Assembly (NCBI RefSeq): GCF_011395035.1
Contig: NZ_CP024769.1
Location: 42,869-106,868, forward strand
Direction: 5' to 3'
DNA: 64,000 bases
Origin: Pantoea cypripedii
Lineage (GTDB): Bacteria > Pseudomonadota > Gammaproteobacteria > Enterobacterales > Enterobacteriaceae
Shown here: one piece after another, positions 18,557 through 26,003 of the stretch
How the letters are laid out: each line of letters opens with the position of its first letter
Numbering within the stretch: the stretch's first letter is position 1
Notes under the pieces: model-generated
Seen by the model: the letters and a program-made list of their open reading frames with translations, nothing else
What the model was told of the DNA's origin: nothing
Databases searched by the model: none
Translations under genes and position numbers: made by a program

Positions 18557-19251
18557 AGCGATGTCCCCTGAGGATGGCGTAATGCGGTAACCAGCCGGTC
18601 ACCGAGAAATTGAATCGTTTGAATAAGGGCGATCAGCACCACGATGGTGGCGACCATGATGTGGTTATCAAAACGCTGATAGCCATACACCACCGCCAGA
18701 TAGCCAATCCCGCCTGCGCCGATGGTGCCAGCAATCGCGGAATACTCGATCATCGAGATCAGGTTGAGCGTGATGGCGGCAACGATGGCTGGCAGGGCTT
18801 CACTCAGCTGCGCCTGACGAATGATCTGCCAGCGCGAACCACCGCATACCAGCCCCACGGCCGTCACTTCGGCCGGCAATTCACGCAGCGCGTTATCCAC
18901 TAAGCGGCCAAAAAACGGGATACCCGCAGCGATCATTGGCACTACCGCAGCCGGAATGCCGATGGTGGTACCGGTCAGCCAAAAGGTGAACGGAATAATC
19001 GCCGCCATCAGGACCAGAAAGGGTAACGAACGGCCCATATTGACGATCCAGCTCAGTACCCGGTGCACGCCACGGTGGGGAAACAAACCCCGCACGGAGG
19101 TGTTAAACAGCACCACCCCCACTACCCCACCGCAGCTCACGACAAACAGCATCACGATACCGACCATCAACGCGGTTTCTTCGATGGCAGGCAGCATCAA
19201 TGCCGGGATCTCATTCCACGGAGTATCCTGACTCATCACGGAGACACTCAT
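18553..19251 (-). CDS. MetI-like ABC transporter permease
   Basis: 232 aa with five to six hydrophobic segments and the MetI EAA loop 'GGSRWQIIRQAQLSEALPAIVAAITLNLISMIEYSAIAG' near residues 130-170. It overlaps both neighbours by 4 bp (metN-like upstream, metQ-like downstream), so the three subunits are made together. Forms the inner-membrane channel as a homodimer in this family. Confidence 0.88.
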   Translation of the reverse strand: MSVSVMSQDTPWNEIPALMLPAIEETALMVGIVMLFVVSCGGVVGVVLFNTSVRGLFPHRGVHRVLSWIVNMGRSLPFLVLMAAIIPFTFWLTGTTIGIPAAVVPMIAAGIPFFGRLVDNALRELPAEVTAVGLVCGGSRWQIIRQAQLSEALPAIVAAITLNLISMIEYSAIAGTIGAGGIGYLAVVYGYQRFDNHIMVATIVVLIALIQTIQFLGDRLVTALRHPQGTSL

Positions 19252-20267
19252 ACCGCCTCCTTTAATACCGCTACACCCGCGACGACGCTGCCGCTTAACC
19301 CCAGCTGTTCCAGCTGGCTGAGCAGATGTGACAAAGGCACACGCTCACGCTGAAAATGAACGCCAACCTGCAGGCGTCCCAGTTGCAGGCCATTCACCTG
19401 CTCAACGTGTGCCCCCAACAGATCGATGCGCAGTGCAAATTGCTGGCTCAGGCGTGATATCCAGTCACTGGCAACCGGCACATCGGTGCGATAACTGAGC
19501 TGAAGCACCAGTTCTGACGACGCGGGCTGTGGAGCCAGCGGCAACAGCTGCTGTGCCAGGCGTGAATCAGGCTGCGCCAGCAGCTGTTTCACCACGCCGT
19601 AATGCACAATCTGCCCGTCGCGAATCTCCGCGACGGCATCTGCTGCCCGACGCACCGCGTCCATCTCATGGGTAATCAATACGATTGCCAGACGATACTC
19701 ATCACGCAGCTTGCGCAGCAGGTCGAGAATGGTGACGGTGGCTTCAGGATCAAGGCCGGATGTCGCTTCATCGGCCAGCAATACCGAGGGGCGCAGTGCC
19801 AGCGCTCGGGCGATACCAATACGCTGACGCTGCCCGCCGGAAAGCTGCGCAGGAAAGGCCCTGGCTTTATGGCTCAGCCCGACATTTTCCAGCAGCTCCC
19901 CTACCCGCGCCGCGATATCACGCTCAACCACACCGAGATAGCGCAGCGGTAGTGCGATGTTTTCCCACGCCGATTTACGCTGTAGCAATGCGGAAGACTG
20001 AAACACCGTCCCTATGGCGCGTCGTTCACGACGCAGGACCTCACCACTCAGCCGTGAAAGATCGTGACCATTAACGCGGATGCTACCCGCACTCGGCTGC
20101 TCCAGCAGGCTGATGCATTTCGCCAGCGTCGATTTTCCTGCCCCGCTCGGCCCGACCACCGCCGTGATGTTGCCTGGCTGGACTTCAAGGTTGATTGACT
20201 TCAGCACCTCAGTCACGCGACCATCGGGGGCGCGATAGTGCTTACTCAGCGCGTCGATTTCGATCAT
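19248..20267 (-). CDS. MetN-like ABC transporter ATPase with C-terminal NIL domain
   Basis: 339 aa. Walker A GPSGAGKST is at about 39-47, signature 'LSGGQRQRIGIARAL', Walker B 'VLLADEATSGLDP' and H-loop 'ITHEMDAV'. Residues about 260-335 form the NIL regulatory domain, which in MetN binds methionine and gives trans-inhibition. Keeping it suggests a methionine-like allosteric ligand. The start overlaps the monooxygenase stop (ATGA). Confidence 0.9.
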   Translation of the reverse strand: MIEIDALSKHYRAPDGRVTEVLKSINLEVQPGNITAVVGPSGAGKSTLAKCISLLEQPSAGSIRVNGHDLSRLSGEVLRRERRAIGTVFQSSALLQRKSAWENIALPLRYLGVVERDIAARVGELLENVGLSHKARAFPAQLSGGQRQRIGIARALALRPSVLLADEATSGLDPEATVTILDLLRKLRDEYRLAIVLITHEMDAVRRAADAVAEIRDGQIVHYGVVKQLLAQPDSRLAQQLLPLAPQPASSELVLQLSYRTDVPVASDWISRLSQQFALRIDLLGAHVEQVNGLQLGRLQVGVHFQRERVPLSHLLSQLEQLGLSGSVVAGVAVLKEAV

Positions 20268-21655
20268 ATAACCCCCTGCGGCACCGGCTGTACGCGATAA
20301 CCCGCCCCGGGATGGGGTGCCTGTAACTGTGGCCCGGCAGCAAACAACTTCTCGCGCAGCGTGCCGCTGGCGTACTCTTTCTTAAATACGCCGCGTTTTT
20401 GCAGCTCAGGGATCAATAACTCCACTACGTCTTTGAAAGTTTCATGAGTCAGCGCATACGCCAGGTTGAAGCCATCGACGTCAGTTTCTTCTACCCAGCT
20501 TTGCAGTTCATCTGCGACTGTTTCCGCGCTACCGACCAGCAGCGGCCCGAAGCCACCAATGCCGACCCATTCCGCCAGGGCGGCAACGGTCCACTGGCGA
20601 TTGGGATCGGCAGTCGAGAAGGTTTCAACCGCTGACTGAATGGCATTGGTGTGCAGGTACTTCAATACCTGGTCCGGCTGATACTGGCCAAAGTCGATGC
20701 CGGTCCAGCCTGATACCAGCGCCAGCGCACCTTCGTAGCTCACCCAATTTTTGTATTCCTGCCACTTCGCCTGAGCCGCTTTATCGGTTTCACCCACAAT
20801 CACCGTTTGCAGGTTAAAGATCAGAATGCTGCGTGGATCGCGTCCCGCTTCGGCCGCGCGACGACGAATATCTGCCACCGTTTTCTTCAGCAGCACTTTG
20901 GAGGGCGCAGCCACAAAAACGCATTCGGCATGTTCCGCCGCAAACTGCTTGCCCCGGCTGGAAGCCCCTGCCTGATACAAAACCGGGGTACGCTGTGGTG
21001 ACGGTTCACAGAGGTGAATCCCCGGCACGTTGAAGAAGGTGCCCTGATGGTTAATCGGATGAATTTTGCGTGGATCGCTGAAGATACGCCGCTCGCGGTC
21101 ACGCAGCACGGCATCCGCTTCCCAGCTCCCTTCCAGCAGTTTATAGACAACCTGCAAATACTCGTCGGCATAGTCATAACGGCTGTCGTGATCGGTTTGC
21201 GCTTTGTGGCCAATATTGCGCGCGCCACTCTCGAGGTACGAGGTGACAATATTCCAGCCGATACGCCCTTTGGTCAGGTGATCGAGCGTCGAGAGGCGAC
21301 GGGCAAACGGGTAAGGGTGTTCAAACGATAACGATGCCGTCAGTCCAAAACCCAGATGTTCGGTAACCAGTGCCATCGGCGTAATCAACGCCAACGGATC
21401 ATTCACTGGAACCTGTGTCGCCTGGCGAATCGCTGCATCGCCATTACCGTTGAGCACGTCGTAGATACCTAGTACATCGGCGATAAACAGCCCATCGAAT
21501 TTTCCCCGCTCCAGCAGGCGGGCTAAATCGACCCAATATCCCAGGTCTTTGTATTGCCAGGAACGGTCACGCGGATGTGCCCACAGGCCCGGCGACTGGT
21601 GTCCAACACAGTTCATATCAAAAGCATTCAGGCGAATTTCACGTTGCGATGGCAT
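20264..21655 (-). CDS. NtaA/SnaA/DszA-type FMN-dependent monooxygenase
   Basis: 463 aa from the ATG at 21655, with GGAG six bases upstream; an ATG four codons earlier would place that site inside the gene. It is a luciferase-like barrel: 'AFDMNCVGHQSPGLWAHPRDRS' at the N-terminus, 'FDGLFIADVLGIYD', 'TKGRIGWNIVTSYLESGARNIG' and 'RTPVLYQAGASSRGKQFAAEHAECVFVAA', all typical of the NtaA/DszA subfamily. These use FMNH2 and O2 to cleave C-S or C-N bonds (sulfones, succino-cysteine, nitrilotriacetate). Coupled to a MetNIQ-like importer, it probably processes the imported sulfur compound. A flavin reductase is not seen nearby. Confidence 0.87.
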   Translation of the reverse strand: MPSQREIRLNAFDMNCVGHQSPGLWAHPRDRSWQYKDLGYWVDLARLLERGKFDGLFIADVLGIYDVLNGNGDAAIRQATQVPVNDPLALITPMALVTEHLGFGLTASLSFEHPYPFARRLSTLDHLTKGRIGWNIVTSYLESGARNIGHKAQTDHDSRYDYADEYLQVVYKLLEGSWEADAVLRDRERRIFSDPRKIHPINHQGTFFNVPGIHLCEPSPQRTPVLYQAGASSRGKQFAAEHAECVFVAAPSKVLLKKTVADIRRRAAEAGRDPRSILIFNLQTVIVGETDKAAQAKWQEYKNWVSYEGALALVSGWTGIDFGQYQPDQVLKYLHTNAIQSAVETFSTADPNRQWTVAALAEWVGIGGFGPLLVGSAETVADELQSWVEETDVDGFNLAYALTHETFKDVVELLIPELQKRGVFKKEYASGTLREKLFAAGPQLQAPHPGAGYRVQPVPQGVI

Positions 21656-21731
21656 AGCAATCTCCATAGCGAGGCCGTGATCGCGGTGCGACCCGGCGTT
21701 CGTCAGTTAATTTTGGGGAAATGTTGGGAAA

Positions 21732-23129
21732 TTAAGGTGCGAAAGGCGGACATCGCTCAGCGTGAGCGAGTTGCAGAATCTGGCGCGCCACAGCAGCGGC
21801 GTGGTCAGCCACCTGCGGCAGGCCCATCAGTTCACCAAACCGTGCTCTGGCCGCTGGACCAACCACGAACAACGCCGCGTTAGGCTGACCGGATGACGTC
21901 AGCGCGCGCGACTGGCTATCGACATCAATACCAAAGCCGAGCGCATCAGCGCGGATAATGCCCTGCTGGCTAAGGGATCGCAGCAATGGCTGGCTGGCCG
22001 TCAATGCTTCATGAGCAGGGCCGGTAGTGACAATCAGGTGATCGAGTTGATGATTTTCCGTCACGCCATGGCGCGTATGCAGCTGAATTGTCAGCTGTTG
22101 CGCACTGGCATTGATGCTGACGAGGCGAGCAGCCAACACCCGCATGCTCCCCGCCTGCTGCCGCTCGGTTATAACCGCTGCCACCTGTGGCGCAATGCGA
22201 TAACGATGCACGTCCCACCAGGAGCGCAGATGGCGCACAAAACGCTGCTGTTCAACCAGTGCCAGCGACTGCCAGATACTTTGCCCCTGTACGCGCACCT
22301 CATCCAGAACACGCTGCCACGGCAACTGTTGTTCAGCGGCGCGTGCCACTTCCGCGCGAATATGGTGTAGCCACGGACGAACGCCTGGCTGCCTCTGTGG
22401 GGCTAGCGACCATTCCGGCCACTCCCCACTCAGATTGGCGCGTGATAACTGCCCACGGCGCGAGAAGGCCAGCAGCGGCCCATAATGCTGACGCGTTGCC
22501 AGCGATGCCACTACATCGGCCATACTCAGGCCGGTACCGATAATCGCAACCGAGGCATTGCCTGCGATGTTATCCAGAACCCCCCGCTGCCACGGGTTGG
22601 CAATCAACGCTGGATGTGCTGCAAAGGGCTGTAAGGCGCGTGGTAGCGCGGGTGGCGGATGGCTGATAGCCAATGCCAGTACATCGCCTTGCAGCGTCTC
22701 TCCATTGCTCAGCAGCAGTTGCTTCCCTTCCCACGCGATGGCGCTGGCCTGAATGTGGCGTAACGCCACCTGGGGATATTGTCTGGCTGCCTGCGCAAAC
22801 TGCTCCGCCAGATAGCGGCCAAACATCCCTCGTTGCGGGTAAACCGCGCCATCGGCGCAATGCGCTACTGAATCCAGTGAACATTCGGGTTGCTGACGAT
22901 ACCAGCGGTCAAAGGCTCCTTGTTCGTCACCGCTCAGTTGCATACGCGCAGCAGGGACGTTGATGCGATGCGCAGGCTCCTCGGTTGAATAAGCCACACC
23001 TGCACCGAGGGTGCTCCGGGGTTCAACTACCGTCACACGCAACAGCGCTGTCGCAGTGCGGGCAAGATGAATCGCCAGCGCCGTGCCGCTGAATCCTCCC
23101 CCTACGATAATCACATGCGGTGTCTGCAT
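21732..23129 (-). CDS. FAD/NAD(P)-binding oxidoreductase
   Basis: 465 aa from the ATG at 23129, with GGGGA seven bases upstream, which puts the FAD motif GGGFSG right at the N-terminus (MQTPHVIIVGGGFSG). An alternative start at 23159 forms a TAATG overlap with the degenerate upstream gene and would add ten residues. A second nucleotide motif, 'VAIIGTGLSMADVVASL', is near residue 200, and 'NAALFVVGPAARARFGELMGLPQV' closes the protein. It resembles the uncharacterised FAD-NAD(P)-binding family that accompanies organosulfur and aromatic oxygenases. It could supply electrons or oxidise a thiol product; the function is not established. Confidence 0.78.
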   Translation of the reverse strand: MQTPHVIIVGGGFSGTALAIHLARTATALLRVTVVEPRSTLGAGVAYSTEEPAHRINVPAARMQLSGDEQGAFDRWYRQQPECSLDSVAHCADGAVYPQRGMFGRYLAEQFAQAARQYPQVALRHIQASAIAWEGKQLLLSNGETLQGDVLALAISHPPPALPRALQPFAAHPALIANPWQRGVLDNIAGNASVAIIGTGLSMADVVASLATRQHYGPLLAFSRRGQLSRANLSGEWPEWSLAPQRQPGVRPWLHHIRAEVARAAEQQLPWQRVLDEVRVQGQSIWQSLALVEQQRFVRHLRSWWDVHRYRIAPQVAAVITERQQAGSMRVLAARLVSINASAQQLTIQLHTRHGVTENHQLDHLIVTTGPAHEALTASQPLLRSLSQQGIIRADALGFGIDVDSQSRALTSSGQPNAALFVVGPAARARFGELMGLPQVADHAAAVARQILQLAHAERCPPFAP

Positions 23130-23158
23130 CGCCTTGTCCCCACTGCCTGTCTTCAGCA

Positions 23159-23365
23159 TTAGCTGGCGCTCGCCTGTTTAGTCGGACGTTTATCACCACC
23201 GATAGTTTCACCAACAAGCCCGATGTTGACGCTACGTGCGCGCTGCCGTTGACCATGTGCCAAAGGTAGCAGAGTCAGAAGTAACTCTGCCACCGAATAG
23301 CGCTCATCGCCGTGTGCAGGAAGAAACCAGAAGACATTGATGTTCTCATTTGCAGAGTCAGCCAT
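23159..23365 (-). pseudogene. Internally deleted ssuD-like alkanesulfonate monooxygenase remnant
   Basis: 68 aa with a proper start (AGGA eight bases before ATG at 23365). Residues 1-23 ('NINVFWFLPAHGDERY') match the N-terminus of SsuD-type luciferase-like monooxygenases. The next 45 ('VAELLLTLLPLA' through 'GLVGETIGGDKRPT') match the C-terminal end of the same family, which usually runs to about 370 aa. Roughly 300 central residues, including the barrel, are missing in frame. The remnant is first in the operon and would still carry translation into the FAD/NAD(P) gene. It is probably inactive. Confidence 0.75.
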
Positions 23366-23433
23366 TCTGCATTTCCTATATAACTTTATTAAAAAATGAT
23401 CATTCGGGTGCATTTATTTAGTTATAAAGACCA

Positions 23434-23450
23434 TAGCGAAAACCATGCCA
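23434..23450 (-). promoter_or_regulatory. Candidate sigma54 (-24/-12) promoter of the minus-strand sulfur operon
   Basis: Read on the minus strand: TGGCATGGTTTTCGCTA. The invariant GG and GC are exactly ten bases apart, and 13 of 16 consensus positions around TGGCAC-N5-TTGCW fit (T for C after TGGCA, C for T before GC). It lies 69-85 bp upstream of the first start codon, and the divergent gene encodes a sigma54 activator. Confidence 0.6.
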
Positions 23451-23500
23451 GCTTCGTGACACCGATAAATCCACCTTTATCAGTACGTTATTGTCTGATG

Positions 23501-23562
23501 TGGCAACTCCGCTTGTTGCAATCGCAACCGTGCCACAACAGCATTTGCTGCATATGCAACTC
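23501..23562. promoter_or_regulatory. Cluster of GTTGC/GCAAC repeats, possible activator-binding (UAS) region
   Basis: The segment holds the inverted repeat GTTGC-AATC-GCAAC (23515-23528), a second TTGC-rich inverted region around 23545-23559, and two GCAACTCC copies (about 23503 and 23555). It lies 50-110 bp upstream of the sigma54-type promoter, the usual position for enhancer sites of Fis-type HTH activators. Binding by the adjacent regulator is an inference. Confidence 0.45.
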
Positions 23563-23638
23563 CTTATGCTTTTTTCCTGCTGTTCACAGTGAACGTGCCT
23601 GGTTAGCGTGTGCCTATGCTTCAATAAGGATAGTTACC

Positions 23639-25573
23639 ATGCTGACAACCTATACTGATTTCAATGATTCACCTCGCCTGGTCGATCCAGCTTCACGCGC
23701 TTTCCAGTCGCTGCTTGATAAGTTTGCGCCAACCGATGCTACGGTGCTGATTGTTGGTGAGACAGGTACCGGTAAAGAAGTGGTTGCGCGTTATCTGCAT
23801 CATAACAGCACGCGTCGTCATGGCCCTTTTCTGGCAGTCAACTGTGGCGCATTAACCGAGAGCCTTGCCGAGGCTGAATTATTCGGGCATGAGAAAGGCG
23901 CCTTTACTGGCGCAACCCAAGCACATCCTGGCTGGTTTGAATCGGCTCAGGGCGGCACCCTGTTGCTGGATGAGATCGGTGAGCTGAGTTTGTCATTGCA
24001 GGTAAAGCTTTTACGCGTGTTGCAGGAACGCGAAATTACACGCGTCGGTTCGCGAAAACCCATCAAAGTTGATGTCAGGGTGATCGCAGCGACACACGTT
24101 GACCTTGTCCAGGCCATTCGGGAACGTCGTTTTCGTGAGGATTTATTTTATCGTCTCAATATTGCGGTTGTCCCTTTGCCGCCCTTGCGGCAACGCCGCG
24201 AGGATATTCCGGTTTTGGCTCAGCATTTCCTCAATTTGTATGCCCGACGCCTTGGTCGTCCGGCAAGGCACTTGTCACCAGACGCACTTGAAGCGCTGCT
24301 GGGATACAGCTGGCCTGGCAATATTCGGGAACTTGAGAACACATTGCATAACGCGGTACTGCTTAGTCGCGAAGAAACGCTCACCCCCGCACAACTGCGA
24401 CTTGCTGGTTACAGTGAACATCGTTTTGTCGATATGCAGGATTCATCACTGGATAATTTCCTGCGTCAGCATTTGGCTAATGACCCCCATAAGTTGTTTG
24501 ATCGGGTCATCGATAGCCTGATTAATAACGCGCTGGCGCTATCGGATAACAACCAGACCCAGGCCGCCACCTTATTAGGCATTAGCCGCCATACCTTACG
24601 TACTCATTTAGCTAATCAGGGGGTAATCAAGGGCCGTCGCAAGTCATCACCTGCTTCCCAGGCTGCGTCGCTGGTGTCTCAGTCCAGTGAACGCGAACTC
24701 CACATCGGTTATCAAAAGTTTGGCAATCTTGGCGTGTTAAAAGCCCGCCAGAGCCTTGAACAGTGCTTTGCAAAGCAGGGCGTAAATGTGCTTTGGAGTG
24801 AGTTCCCCGCTGGCCCTCAGTTACTTTATGCCTTACAGAATAACGAAATTGATTTCGGTACTACCGGGGAAGTCCCCCCGATTTTTGCTCAATCCAGCGG
24901 CAATGCGGTGACCTATATTGCCTGGGAGCCGCCTGCGCCAGGTAGCGTGGGCATCGTTGTTCCCATCGAAAGCGACATCACGACACTTGCCGATTTGCGT
25001 GGCAAGCGTATTTCTGTCAATAAAGGCTCCAACGTTCATTGGTTATTGTTGCAGTTGCTGGATGAAGCCGGGATCGGTCTTGATGAGATAAAAGTGGTTT
25101 ACGCTCCGCCAAAATATCCGCTAACCGTAAGCGATTACCTTGCTGTTGATGCCTGGATGATGTGGGACCCCTTACTTAGCGCAGCGGAAAATAACCCAGC
25201 GCTGCGGATTATTGCGAATGGTGAAGGGCGCGTGCGTAATCATCAATTTTATCTGGCCCGCCGTGATTACGTGCAGCAGCACGATGATATTGTCCACCAA
25301 CTGGTGGAAGCCTTACAGCACACCGGGCAATTCATTGATAACCATAGAAAGGAATCCGCCATGCTGCTGGCTCAGGAATTGGGTCTTGAAACGCATTCGG
25401 TTGAACGTGCTTTATCGCGTCGTAGCCATCAGACGCGTGCCATGTCCTTTGAGGTTATCAAAGAACAACAGGCGATTGCCGATCGTTTCTATGCGCTGGG
25501 TTTAATTAATAAACCTGTCAAGGTCAGGGATGCCGTCTGGCAGTTCTCTTCAGCATTACAGTTGCTGGCATGA
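23639..25573 (+). CDS. Sigma54-dependent activator fused to an SsuA-like sulfonate-binding domain
   Basis: 644 aa from the ATG at 23639 (AAGGA nine bases before; the frame is open further upstream but without a site). There is no N-terminal sensor domain: the AAA+ module starts at about residue 15, with Walker A GETGTGKE 40-47, the sigma54-contacting GAFTGA 87-92, Walker B LLLDEIGE 108-115 and an arginine-finger region 'RFREDLFYRL'. A Fis-type HTH follows at about 305-330 ('QAATLLGISRHTLRTHL'). Residues about 352-644 are a complete SsuA-type binding domain without signal peptide ('IGYQKFGNLGVL', 'SEFPAGPQLLYAL', 'DAWMMWDPLL'), paralogous to the 13.7-kb protein. The sensor thus sits after the DNA-binding domain. 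It probably detects an organosulfur ligand in the cytoplasm and activates the divergent operon. Confidence 0.9.
   Translation: MLTTYTDFNDSPRLVDPASRAFQSLLDKFAPTDATVLIVGETGTGKEVVARYLHHNSTRRHGPFLAVNCGALTESLAEAELFGHEKGAFTGATQAHPGWFESAQGGTLLLDEIGELSLSLQVKLLRVLQEREITRVGSRKPIKVDVRVIAATHVDLVQAIRERRFREDLFYRLNIAVVPLPPLRQRREDIPVLAQHFLNLYARRLGRPARHLSPDALEALLGYSWPGNIRELENTLHNAVLLSREETLTPAQLRLAGYSEHRFVDMQDSSLDNFLRQHLANDPHKLFDRVIDSLINNALALSDNNQTQAATLLGISRHTLRTHLANQGVIKGRRKSSPASQAASLVSQSSERELHIGYQKFGNLGVLKARQSLEQCFAKQGVNVLWSEFPAGPQLLYALQNNEIDFGTTGEVPPIFAQSSGNAVTYIAWEPPAPGSVGIVVPIESDITTLADLRGKRISVNKGSNVHWLLLQLLDEAGIGLDEIKVVYAPPKYPLTVSDYLAVDAWMMWDPLLSAAENNPALRIIANGEGRVRNHQFYLARRDYVQQHDDIVHQLVEALQHTGQFIDNHRKESAMLLAQELGLETHSVERALSRRSHQTRAMSFEVIKEQQAIADRFYALGLINKPVKVRDAVWQFSSALQLLA
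24403..24418 (-). repeat. Solitary iteron-like site inside the sigma54 activator gene
   Basis: TGCTGGTTACAGTGAA matches the reverse-complement iteron TGCTGATTACAGTGAA at 15 of 16 positions and is followed by CA, as most copies are. It encodes part of the linker after the AAA+ domain. Confidence 0.6.
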
Positions 25574-25608
25574 TATTGCGCTGTTAGCAAATATCAGACT
25601 GATGAAAG

Positions 25609-25631
25609 TTATCCACTTTTTCTGTGGATAA
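25609..25631. repeat. Inverted pair of DnaA-box-like sequences / hairpin after the activator gene
   Basis: TTATCCACT (25609-25617) and TGTGGATAA (25623-25631) face each other. The second is the exact complement of the strong DnaA box TTATCCACA. The 8-bp inverted repeat TTATCCAC/GTGGATAA with a T-rich loop could also act as a weak terminator 36 bp after the activator stop. Sequence alone does not decide between the two roles. Confidence 0.5.
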
Positions 25632-25699
25632 ATCGTTGCATATCATCTGACTATTTTTGGCCGGTATCTATGCTGGCATCACGACAGGGTGCATCCATG

Positions 25700-25962
25700 T
25701 GGCGATTTCACCCTGAAATCTTTTTCTAAATATCATGATATTCATAGAGATAGGCGTGAAATCGGCGTGGCGAGCTTTATGGTTCCCCAGCCAAAGCTGA
25801 CTCTCAGGGGCATCAATTGCTTGATTGTCGCATTGACATTCAGATGGTTAATTTGCGATCACAGGTTATGCGAAAGAATCTGAGGGGTTGGCGATTTCGG
25901 CCTGAAATTTTAGGCCTCATTACTGAGATTTCATGCAGTTAGCGGTGAAATCACGCTGGCGA
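25700..25962. promoter_or_regulatory. P1-type parS-like centromere: two 74-bp modules
   Basis: Each module begins with TGGCGATTTC (25700 and 25889) and ends with GTGAAAT-N5-TGGCGA (ending 25773 and 25962), so both are exactly 74 bp and offset by 189 bp. Inside lie ATTTCAC/GTGAAAT heptamers and TGGCGA hexamers (complement TCGCCA), the A-box and B-box sequences recognised by P1 ParB. Module 1 carries the 12-mer TGGCGATTTCAC, whose complement GTGAAATCGCCA occurs in P1 parS. The location directly downstream of parB is also that of P1. An IHF-like stretch (TATCATGATATT) lies between the arms of module 1. Confidence 0.8.
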
Positions 25963-25975
25963 AGGAAATAAGGGC

Positions 25976-25997
25976 AAAAAAAACCGCCCGAAGGCGG
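25976..25997 (-). terminator. Rho-independent terminator of the parAB operon
   Basis: On the minus strand CCGCC-TTCG-GGCGG is followed by eight T residues, starting six bases after the parB stop. Confidence 0.88.
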
Positions 25998-26003
25998 CGT
26001 TGC

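Noticed and set aside
25609..25631. Second replication origin suggested by an inverted DnaA-box pair
   Set aside because: No iterons, GATC cluster or rep gene are adjacent. The same sequence can be a simple hairpin after the activator gene. Recorded as a repeat only.
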